A DNA stretch of 43,947 nt from assembly GCA_902825945.1 (NCBI GenBank), contig CADECY010000080.1:1-43947 (forward strand), read 5' to 3'. Shown piece after piece: positions 1-7,698 of this stretch (its first letter is position 1; each line of letters opens with the position of its first letter). The translations under genes and the position numbers were made by a program. The notes beneath the pieces are model-generated. The model ran no database searches, was not told the origin of the DNA, and saw only the letters and a program-made list of their open reading frames with translations. Origin of the DNA: an uncultured Acidobacteriota bacterium. Lineage in GTDB: Bacteria > Acidobacteriota > Terriglobia > Bryobacterales > Bryobacteraceae.

Positions 1-61
1 GCCGAGCGATTCTCTCTTTTGGGGTGTGGGCAGACCCGCTCTTCAGAACGCGCGCTCGTGA

Positions 62-2038
62 TCAGTTCTCGGGCGGCGCCACGTATTCCCACTTCTCGCC
101 GAAGAAACCGCCGGTCACGATCTTGCCGGGCCAGCGCGAGTCGGGCGGCGTGGTGAGATCGACGATCGCCCAGTCGGGCAGCTTCGGAATCTGCCGCGCG
201 TTGTTCAGGTAGTCGTACTCGCGGAACGTGAATCCGCTGTTCAGCACCACGTACTTCGCCGGATGCAGCGGATTCGGATAGACCAGCACCGGCGCGTGTT
301 TGCCGGCTGGGAACGTCTTCCCGCCCGCCTTCACACCCTCCGCCGTCCACGCAACGGGCAGCTTCGCGGCGATCCTGGCGAGCACCTGATTCGATCCGGG
401 ATCGCCCCACAGCACGAGGTTCGCGGACTTGATGTCGGCTTCGGTGATATCGGTGTCGTTCTTCACGATCGGACGTCCGCGGAAATGGCGGCGCCATTCG
501 GTGATCGCGCGGTCCATCTCGGCCTTCACCCACGCGGACGTGGCGGGAGCCATCGGAGATCCCGTGGGCTTCACGAAGATGAAGCGATCGAGGAAAGCGT
601 CGTCGATCGGGCCTTGCAGGCCGTGCCGCTTGGTGAGTCCCGCGGGCTTCGCCGTCACGTGTTGCCAGCGTCCGGCGGCTTTCGCGAACGAGACGTCCCA
701 CGAACGGTCCGACATCGGCGGGGCTACGCTGACAGGCACTCCGTCGATCACGACGGACACCTTCGCCGAAACATCGAGCGGACATCCGCCCGGGCCGAAG
801 TGCAGTGAGAGTCCGGTGACGCCTTGCGTCATCACGACAACCGTGCGGTCATCCTTGATGCGCGCATCCACGCGGCCGCGTTCCCAATGCTTTTCGAGCG
901 CGTCGACGATCAACCACTTCATCCGGTTGTAGCGGAGCGTGAATGTCGTGAAGCGGACATGCGCCGGATACGGGTCGCGGCCGCGCGCGGCGATCGCATC
1001 GATCTTGCGATCGACGATGATCTTCGAATCCGGATGGTAGCGATGTTGCGTGTCGGGCCCGATCACGTGGGTCATCGCGATGCCTTCCTTCTTCATCTCG
1101 CGCTCCATGACGAGCGCCGCTTGAATCTGGCGATCCTTCTCTCCGCTGTAGGCGACCACGGGTGTGTTGAACAGGTTCGCCGCGTATTCGGTGGCATCGT
1201 AGAGCCGGTAGAGCTTGCGCTCCCACCACTGCGGCTGCACCTTCTCCTTCTGGAACACGTCCAGGAACTCCGCCGTTTCGGCAAAGCCCGCTCCCGGCGC
1301 GATCGCTGCCCATTGTCCGGCGAAGTGCGTGCCGAACTGCCACGCCGCGGCGCCCCCCATCGAGAATCCGCGGACGGTGATCCGGTTCGGATCGATTTTG
1401 TAGTTCTTTCGAACTGCATCAAGTGCTTCGAACAGATCCACTTCGCCCGCGAATTTGTTCGCGTTGCAGTAGCGGCCATAGAGATGCAGCACGATCGTGT
1501 CGTCCGGCGTGAACTGGCCCCGGCTGGTGAGCCGCTCATGTAGGAAGTTCACCTCGGTCAGCGTTTCCGACCGGCCGTGGAACCACGCATCCACACGCCA
1601 GCGATGCGGCGAGTTCGGGGTCCATGAATTCGGCATCACAAGCCCGTACGGTTGCACGCTCTCGTCGATCCTCGATACGTAGCCGCGCACGACGAGGCCA
1701 GTCTGCCCGGCCCAGGGAAGCACACCGCGCAACATCGCGTCCGCGCGTTCCTGTCCGCGCCGGAGCAGGTCCTTGCCGCGCTGGATCTCTTCCACTTTCA
1801 GAAATTCGTTGAACTCGAGTGCGTATTGAACCGCGTCATGGAAGATGCGGACGTCGGCGATCTGGAGTGGATTGACGCCTTCCTTGCGGGCCAGCACATC
1901 GATCGTGCCCTTCAATTTGGCGAGACCCGATTCGAGTTCAGCGCGATCGGCGGCCGAAACCGCGACTCCCGGAGGAGGCACCGGACGTTCGGCGGCGGCC
2001 AATAGTGCCGACAGGAGCAGTAGACAGAGTCTTTTCAT
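62..2038 (-). CDS. Secreted S9-like alpha/beta hydrolase
   Basis: 658 residues. A short hydrophobic leader at residues 1-16 indicates export. The middle of the protein is a prolyl-oligopeptidase/esterase-type alpha/beta hydrolase. The nucleophile elbow is GFSMGG with Ser226, preceded by the strand-turn 'DPNRITVRG' typical of S9-like esterases. A likely acid lies in the 'SGEKDRQ' stretch and the His in 'DTQHRYH'. The C-terminal 300 residues form a separate domain that I cannot name; it may bind substrate. Substrate is unknown: a peptide or a carbohydrate ester are both possible. The ATG start has the leader directly behind it. The gene is divergent from the sugar dehydrogenase, with only 22 bases between the start codons. 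Class assignment is solid, specificity is not. Confidence 0.8.
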   Translation of the reverse strand: MKRLCLLLLSALLAAAERPVPPPGVAVSAADRAELESGLAKLKGTIDVLARKEGVNPLQIADVRIFHDAVQYALEFNEFLKVEEIQRGKDLLRRGQERADAMLRGVLPWAGQTGLVVRGYVSRIDESVQPYGLVMPNSWTPNSPHRWRVDAWFHGRSETLTEVNFLHERLTSRGQFTPDDTIVLHLYGRYCNANKFAGEVDLFEALDAVRKNYKIDPNRITVRGFSMGGAAAWQFGTHFAGQWAAIAPGAGFAETAEFLDVFQKEKVQPQWWERKLYRLYDATEYAANLFNTPVVAYSGEKDRQIQAALVMEREMKKEGIAMTHVIGPDTQHRYHPDSKIIVDRKIDAIAARGRDPYPAHVRFTTFTLRYNRMKWLIVDALEKHWERGRVDARIKDDRTVVVMTQGVTGLSLHFGPGGCPLDVSAKVSVVIDGVPVSVAPPMSDRSWDVSFAKAAGRWQHVTAKPAGLTKRHGLQGPIDDAFLDRFIFVKPTGSPMAPATSAWVKAEMDRAITEWRRHFRGRPIVKNDTDITEADIKSANLVLWGDPGSNQVLARIAAKLPVAWTAEGVKAGGKTFPAGKHAPVLVYPNPLHPAKYVVLNSGFTFREYDYLNNARQIPKLPDWAIVDLTTPPDSRWPGKIVTGGFFGEKWEYVAPPEN

Positions 2039-2060
2039 GGTGAAATGAGTTTAGTATCCC

Positions 2061-3881
2061 ATGCGACTCGCCGTAGTGGTTCTATGGGCAGCGGCTTGGG
2101 CAGCCGCGCAAAACCCGGACTTCCGCCTGGTCCGATTCATGGGCAACATGCCGAACGCGATCGACATTCAGAATGCGCGCGACGGCACGGGACGGCTTTT
2201 CGTCGCCTTGCAGACCGGCAGCATATGGGTGGTGCGCGATGGCCGCGAACTCGGAACTCCGTTGCTCAACCTTGGATCGAAGACCCGCGCGATGGGCGAG
2301 TGCGGACTGCTCGGGCTCGCCTTTCCACCCGGATTCCGCGACAAGCAGTACTTCTACGTCAACTACACCGACGCGCAATGCCGCAACACGATCGTCTCCC
2401 GATATCGAATGCGCGATACCGATACGGTCGATCCGGACAGCGAGGCTGTGATTCTGCGGCAAACCCAGCCGTTCCAGAATCACAACGGCGGCCAGCTCGC
2501 GTTCGGCCCGGACGGTTATCTCTACATCGGCTTCGGCGACGGTGGCTCGGGCGGAGATCCGCAGGGGAACGGACAAAACCGGCGCTCTTGGCTAGGAAAG
2601 ATCTTGCGCATCGACACCGAAGCAGGCGGATCGCAGCCGTATCGAGTGCCGCCATCGAATCCGTTCGTGGGCAACGATGCCTACCTGCCCGAGATCTGGT
2701 CGCTGGGCTGGCGCAATCCGTGGCGCTTCTCGTTCGATCGCGAGACCGCCGACATGTGGATCGGCGACGTGGGGCAGAATCGCGCCGAAGAGATCGACTT
2801 CCAGCCCGGGTCGAGCCGGGGCGGTGAAAACTATGGCTGGAATGTGATGGAAGGCCTTCGCTGCTACTCGGCCCAGAACTGCAATCAGTCGGGCCTGACG
2901 CCGCCCATTCACGAATACACCCGCGAGCGCGGCGATGTCAGCGTCACGGGCGGATTCGTGTTGCGCGGACCCAGCGCCGGCGCCCTCCGCGGCGCCTACG
3001 TCTACGCTGACTACGCCTCGGGCCGCATCTGGGCGATTCGCCGCGACGGCACGAACTTCGTCAACTCCCTCCTGCAAGACTCGCCCTACAACATCTCGGC
3101 GTTCGGCGAGGACGAAGCAGGTGACGTGTACGTGGCCGACCACAGCGGCGGCAACATCTACCGGATCGAAGCGGCGGACGCGCGGCGGCCAGCCATCGAA
3201 TCCGTGGTTAGCTCCGCGAGCCTCGAGCCCGGACTCGTGCCCGGATCGTTGAGCACTGCTTTTGTTTCGAACCTCATCGGCGCATCGACGCTTCTCGAGG
3301 CGGCCCCGCCGCTGCCCGCTTCACTTGGCGGAGTCCGCGTGACGGCCGGCGGAGCGGATGCGCCCGTGCTCGCTGTCGCGAACGTGAGTGGCAGAGAACA
3401 GGTGAACTTCCAGGTTCCGTGGAACGTTTCCGGCGAATCGGCGGCCGTGGTTGTGAGCCGCGATGGCGTAGCGAGCGAGCCCGCGAACGTGCAGGTCCGC
3501 GCGGCGATGCCGGGAATCTTCGTCTTCAACAACGCGGCGATCGTAGTCGCGTTCTCGGATGGCCGGCTCGTCTCCGCCTCTCGCCCGCTCGTTCGCGGCG
3601 AGATCGGGACGATTTGGGCGACCGGACTCGGACCCGTCGACAGCGCGCCCGCAACCGGAGCAGCCGCTTTGGCGCAGCCATTGTCGCGCGTGCTGGGCGA
3701 AGTCCGTGTGACACTCGGCGGTGTCGCCTGCGACGTGTCGTTCGCCGGACTCGCGCCCACTTTCGCCGGCGTCTACGTCGTCAACTTCACCGCATCCGAA
3801 CGGGCGCCAGCAGGCGAACTCGATCTCGTGGTCACCGCAGGTGCGCGGCCGAGCAGGCCCGCCAAGGTTGCGGTACAGTAA
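2061..3881 (+). CDS. PQQ-type sugar dehydrogenase with Solibacter C-terminal domain
   Basis: 606 residues. Residues 1-16 are a signal peptide ending at Ala-Gln. Residues about 20-375 are a six-bladed glucose/sorbosone dehydrogenase (GSDH) propeller. They include the family landmarks 'GECGLLGLAFPP', 'NHNGGQLAFGPDGYLYIG.GDGG', 'GKILRID', 'WRNPWRFSFD' and 'GDVGQN..EEID'. Such enzymes oxidise aldoses in the periplasm with PQQ. Residues about 380-606 match the TIGR03437 pattern that is abundant in Solibacter ('PLPASLGGV', 'VNFQVPW', 'PGIF', 'TGLGPV'). This domain is usually a C-terminal appendage of secreted proteins; its job is unknown. It is the best taxonomic clue in the window. The sulfatase start lies 10 bases after the stop, so the two genes are probably cotranscribed. 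Confidence 0.85.
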   Translation: MRLAVVVLWAAAWAAAQNPDFRLVRFMGNMPNAIDIQNARDGTGRLFVALQTGSIWVVRDGRELGTPLLNLGSKTRAMGECGLLGLAFPPGFRDKQYFYVNYTDAQCRNTIVSRYRMRDTDTVDPDSEAVILRQTQPFQNHNGGQLAFGPDGYLYIGFGDGGSGGDPQGNGQNRRSWLGKILRIDTEAGGSQPYRVPPSNPFVGNDAYLPEIWSLGWRNPWRFSFDRETADMWIGDVGQNRAEEIDFQPGSSRGGENYGWNVMEGLRCYSAQNCNQSGLTPPIHEYTRERGDVSVTGGFVLRGPSAGALRGAYVYADYASGRIWAIRRDGTNFVNSLLQDSPYNISAFGEDEAGDVYVADHSGGNIYRIEAADARRPAIESVVSSASLEPGLVPGSLSTAFVSNLIGASTLLEAAPPLPASLGGVRVTAGGADAPVLAVANVSGREQVNFQVPWNVSGESAAVVVSRDGVASEPANVQVRAAMPGIFVFNNAAIVVAFSDGRLVSASRPLVRGEIGTIWATGLGPVDSAPATGAAALAQPLSRVLGEVRVTLGGVACDVSFAGLAPTFAGVYVVNFTASERAPAGELDLVVTAGARPSRPAKVAVQ

Positions 3882-3891
3882 GCGGAAAGCC

Positions 3892-5298
3892 ATGCAGACT
3901 CGACGCCAACTGCTCGCGGCCGCAGCCGCTCCTTTCGTGTTGCGATCCCAAACACGGGCCTCGCGGCCCAACGTCCTGATGATCGCGGTGGACGACCTGA
4001 ATGACTGGGTGAGCTGCCTCGGCGGGCATCCCGGCGGACGCACGCCGAACCTCGACCGCCTCGCGGCGCGTGGCGTCTTGTTCACCAATTCCCACTGCAA
4101 CGCTCCGCTGTGCAATCCGTCGCGCGCGTCGCTCATGATGAGCCGCCGGCCATCGACAAGCGGTATCTACGACAACTCGCAGCCGCCGCGAAAATCGCCG
4201 GTGCTGAAAGATGCGGTTTCGCTGTCGCAGCACTTCATGGCGAATGGCTACCGGGCCGTGGGCGGCGGCAAGATCTACCATGGCGGATATCCGGATGCCG
4301 CGAGTTGGCAGGAGTACTTCCCGAGCCAGAAGCAGACCAAACCGAAGGACCCGGTGCCGGCCAATCTGCCCGCGAACGGAATCAAGGGAACCGGCCATTT
4401 CGACTGGGGTGCCGTCAACGTTCCCGATTCCCAGATGGGCGACTATCAGGTGGTCGACTGGGCGATCTCGGAGATGAATCGCAGGCAATCGCAACCGCTG
4501 TTTCTGGCCTGCGGCCTATTCCGTCCACACCTACCCTGGTACGTGCCGCCGAAATACTTCGACATGTTCCCGCTCTCGAAGGTCACGTTGCCACGGGTCA
4601 AAGACGACGATCTCGACGACGTGCCCGCGCAAGGTGTCAAGTTCGCCAAGCCGAACGGCGATCACAGAAGCGTCACTTCGAACAATCAGTACAAGCAGGC
4701 CGTGCAGGGCTACCTCGCCTCGATCGCGTTCATGGACGAGCAACTCGGGCGGCTGATCGACGCGTTCGACAAATCACCGATCGCCAAGAACACGGTAGTT
4801 GCCCTGTGGAGCGATCACGGATGGCACCTCGGCGAGAAACTCCATTGGCGCAAATTCAGCTTGTGGGAAGAGTCCACTCGCAATGTCTTTACGATCAACG
4901 CACCTGGCGTCACGAAAACCAATCAACGCTGCTCACGCACGGTGAGTCTGATCGACCTCTATCCGACGTTGAGCGATCTCTGTGGACTTCCCGCGCGCAA
5001 GGAACTCGATGGAACGAGCCTCACGCCGCTGCTGCGGGACCCGAAGACCGCATGGGACCGGCCCGCGGTGTGTACTTACTTCCGGAACAATCACTCGGTC
5101 CGCAGTGAGCGTTGGCGCTACACGCGCTACCAGGATGGCGGAGAAGAACTGTACGACCACAATGTCGATCCGCAGGAGTGGGAGAATCTCGCGGGCCAGC
5201 CGCGGTATCACTTCATCAAGCAGGAACTGTCCAGGTGGCTGCCCACGGTGAATGCACCGGACTCGGTGCATGAGCGCGGGGTAGCGGAAGACGTTTGA
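3892..5298 (+). CDS. Tat-exported sulfatase (iduronate-2-sulfatase-like)
   Basis: 468 residues starting at the ATG whose product begins with a Tat-like leader (TRRQ followed by an Ala-rich stretch). An upstream in-frame extension would overlap the previous gene and remove the leader from the N-terminus. Metal-binding Asp34-Asp35 follow 'VLMIAVDD'. Cys74 lies in C-N-P-S-R (residues 74-78), the formylglycine sulfatase motif of the Cys type, and is intact. 'WSDHGWHLGEK' supplies further metal ligands. The overall pattern ('NVLMIAVDDLNDW...GGHPGGRTPNLDRLA') resembles iduronate-2-sulfatase-like enzymes that desulfate polysaccharides. No formylglycine-generating enzyme is in this window. The stop codon abuts the stop of the convergent DUF4276 gene, with no spacer. 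Confidence 0.88.
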   Translation: MQTRRQLLAAAAAPFVLRSQTRASRPNVLMIAVDDLNDWVSCLGGHPGGRTPNLDRLAARGVLFTNSHCNAPLCNPSRASLMMSRRPSTSGIYDNSQPPRKSPVLKDAVSLSQHFMANGYRAVGGGKIYHGGYPDAASWQEYFPSQKQTKPKDPVPANLPANGIKGTGHFDWGAVNVPDSQMGDYQVVDWAISEMNRRQSQPLFLACGLFRPHLPWYVPPKYFDMFPLSKVTLPRVKDDDLDDVPAQGVKFAKPNGDHRSVTSNNQYKQAVQGYLASIAFMDEQLGRLIDAFDKSPIAKNTVVALWSDHGWHLGEKLHWRKFSLWEESTRNVFTINAPGVTKTNQRCSRTVSLIDLYPTLSDLCGLPARKELDGTSLTPLLRDPKTAWDRPAVCTYFRNNHSVRSERWRYTRYQDGGEELYDHNVDPQEWENLAGQPRYHFIKQELSRWLPTVNAPDSVHERGVAEDV

Positions 5299-5981
5299 TC
5301 AGGGACGGGAACTGGCAAGGACTTGGAGCCGCTCGAGCCATTCCGCGAAGTGTGGGCAAGCACGAACGATCGTGGGGACGCCGATCGCCTCAACCGCACG
5401 GGGCCCGTCCAGTGCCTTGCGATATCGAGGAAAGATTCCGAGAATCCGCTTGGACGGTGCGGTTTGTGGACTATCGTCGATATCCTCTGGAGCGCCAGCC
5501 GCGGCGACAATATTCTGGAATCGTTCGCCAATGAAGGTTCGCCAATGCTTTCGGCTAGCGCATTGGGGTCGCTGAAGAGCAATGCCTCGAATTCGTGCAG
5601 GACGATGAATGGAACGAATCGCTCGCGAACACGGAGATCGTCGCCGAGAGCCTCCGCGATGTCGTCGAGCGTGGCGCGTTCGATGCCGGCCGCATGTTGT
5701 TGCCGGAGTGTCTTCTCCTGGCGGGACGCATCTCCGGGAAATCCGTCGCCGAGTCCGTAGTAGTCGATCAGGGTCGAGCAATGGCTTCGCCGGTCGGAGC
5801 GAAGCAGGTGGGTGACATCTTTCTTGACGCGCGCGTAGTTGACGCGCCCACCCTTGTGGCCCGGGACACCGATGATCTTTCCGGAAACCAGGATGCCGAA
5901 CGGCAACAGGTGCTCGAGAAGCGGACCTTCGACGAACTGCCGTTCCGTTTGACCCTCCACCACGATGTTGATTCTGGTCAT
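5299..5981 (-). CDS. DUF4276 (Toprim-like) protein, apparent frameshift
   Basis: Partner of the ATPase encoded 10 bases upstream. The start is the ATG at 5981, giving 'MTRINIVVEGQTE', the standard DUF4276 opening with a Toprim-like catalytic Glu. 'TLIDYYGLGDGFPG' and 'EFEALLFSDP' follow as in the family. After about residue 150 the frame changes. The original frame runs on as nonsense to 5208, while the family C-terminus ('PEDIDDSPQTAPSKRI', 'ACPHFAEWLERL') is in another frame and stops at 5299. The join lies near 5525-5535 and is explained by one missing base. It could be a sequencing error, a true mutation or, less likely, programmed frameshifting. DUF4276 proteins are uncharacterised; pairing with an AAA ATPase resembles OLD/PARIS-type anti-phage modules. 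Confidence 0.75.
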
Positions 5982-5991
5982 GGTGGTCAAA

Positions 5992-7140
5992 TCAGGCGAA
6001 GATCGGAGTGCCGTCCTTCTTCGGCTGTGCTCCCAGAACTCCTTTGCGCCAAAGTTCTCCGAGGCTATAGTCGCCAAGCCACTCCGCGAGATCGGCTGCG
6101 ACCAGCCTGCGGAACTTCGATTCGCCGCCCTCCCGTTCCACTACAATGATGTCCTCGGGGTCGAACTCCTCGATGAGATTCGAGGACTGCGTCGAAACGA
6201 TCAACTGACGTTGGTCTCCGGCCGCCGCCTTGAAGAGATTCCCCAAAAGGTGCAGTGCCGCCGGATGCTGGCCGAGTTCGGGTTCGTCGAACAGCATCAC
6301 CTCGGGTGCATCCGGCTGCAGGATGGCGGTAGCAAGGCAGGCGAAGCGCAGCGTACCGTCGGAGAGCTGATGCGGGCGAAGCAGGTATTCGGAATCACGC
6401 TGGCGCCATTCGAGGCTGATTCGCTCTGGGGCGAGCGGATTGACCCGCAGCGCGAAGTCGTCGAAGAACGGCGCCGCCCGGCGTATGGCGTCGCGGATCA
6501 GGGAGTAGGTCGCCGGGTGAGTGGTCCGGACACGAAGCAGGTACGCCGCCAAGTTTCCCGCGTCGGGATGAAGGCGTTCGTTGTCATGAACTCCACACTC
6601 GCGGCGGACAGGCGCTGTATGGCTGGTGTCGTGGAAGTGGTAGACCGTCCACGTCGAAATGGCGCCGTACACGTAGTTCGCTACGCTTTTTTGCCCCCGC
6701 GAGCCCGGGCGATCATCGGCCTTAACCGAGGCCTCTGTGTGGCCGCCGCCGTAGTTCCATGACTTCTTTCCGTCGAAGAACGTAGTCTCTCTGACGAAGC
6801 GGAACTGGTTGTTGAGCGCCGGCTCCAGCCCGAACTCATACACATTCCGTCCAAAGTCCACAGACGCGGAAATCGTCTGTGTCACCTTGGGTCCCATGAA
6901 CAGGCAACCGTCGGCTCCACCTTCCCTCTTCTGAACGTGAAGCTGCAACCGCTGCTCGATCAACTCTCGCAGGAATTGGAAGAAACCGATGAAGTTGCTC
7001 TTGCCCGCTCCGTTCGCACCGATCAAAACGCTCAGCGGGCGCAGTTCGAATCGCTCCAGTTTGCGAATCGACTTGTACCCCTCGATGGTGATCGTGCGAA
7101 TAGGGTTGCACTTTTTGATGGCGATCGGGCGGATCTGCAT
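5992..7140 (-). CDS. RecF/OLD-like AAA ATPase (AAA_21)
   Basis: 382 residues. The N-terminal strand 'ITIEGYKSIRKLERFEL' and Walker A GANGAGKSN (residues 41-49) are those of SMC/RecF-type ABC ATPases. The ABC signature LSDGT is at 259-263 and Walker B VMLFDEPE at 281-288, followed by a D-loop region and 'IVSTQSSNLIEEF', which carries the switch. The middle section (about 60-230) is the family insert; the HFHDTS motif at about 168-173 recurs in AAA_21 proteins. No nuclease domain is fused; the DUF4276 protein encoded immediately downstream would provide the effector activity. The two genes lie between unrelated catabolic genes, typical of a small mobile defence module. A defence role is inferred from architecture only. 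Confidence 0.85.
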   Translation of the reverse strand: MQIRPIAIKKCNPIRTITIEGYKSIRKLERFELRPLSVLIGANGAGKSNFIGFFQFLRELIEQRLQLHVQKREGGADGCLFMGPKVTQTISASVDFGRNVYEFGLEPALNNQFRFVRETTFFDGKKSWNYGGGHTEASVKADDRPGSRGQKSVANYVYGAISTWTVYHFHDTSHTAPVRRECGVHDNERLHPDAGNLAAYLLRVRTTHPATYSLIRDAIRRAAPFFDDFALRVNPLAPERISLEWRQRDSEYLLRPHQLSDGTLRFACLATAILQPDAPEVMLFDEPELGQHPAALHLLGNLFKAAAGDQRQLIVSTQSSNLIEEFDPEDIIVVEREGGESKFRRLVAADLAEWLGDYSLGELWRKGVLGAQPKKDGTPIFA

Positions 7141-7246
7141 TCTCTACTACGATAGCGCTGCGCGAGAAAGTTGCGCTCCGATGAATCCAGCCGGAGCGCA
7201 GCCTCCATAATCCGGTCTGCCCCCCAGATACAACGGAGAAACGACC

Positions 7247-7605
7247 ATGCTGCTGTCAAAGCACCGCCGAGTGCTCGCACTCGCCCTGTCCGTATTGTTC
7301 TTCACGCCGGCGTCACGGACGGCCCCAGCGGACTCACCCGGCACCCCCGTCCCTTTCAGTTCCGCGCGAAGACATTGACTCCCCACATCGAGTCCGTCCA
7401 TGTCACGACCGGGGCGATTCCGGCCGGACCCGCCAAAAGGTGTACGGTAGCGGCGCCATTGGTCCGTTCTTCAATCAAGGAGACCACCGCGATCGCGTTG
7501 CCCGCGCATCCGGATTTCATCGCGGCCGGCGAACGTCCCGGAACAATCGTGCTCGCCGGGATCGGCTTGTCGCTGATCGCGGCATGCAAGCGCATGCGGT
7601 GCTGA
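7247..7605 (+). pseudogene. Decayed PEP-CTERM secreted protein
   Basis: A GGAG Shine-Dalgarno sits upstream of ATG 7247, which opens a convincing signal peptide (charged start, then 'VLALALSVLFFTPAS'). That frame stops at about 7378. In a second frame, ending at the TGA at 7603-7605, the last residues read 'PGTIVLAGIGLSLIAACKR'. This is the hydrophobic helix plus basic tail of a PEP-CTERM sorting signal (normally VPEPGT...; here ERPGT). The body between the two ends is short and frame-shifted, so this is read as a relic of an exosortase substrate with an internal deletion. It is the only gene-like content between 7141 and 7698. Confidence 0.5.
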
Positions 7606-7698
7606 TCAGACGGTGCCTGCTGGATGTCGTGATCGTTCGGACAGGGGGAGGCGGCATCGCGATCAACTGTGAATCGCGGCCGCCCCACCCTCGAAGGA

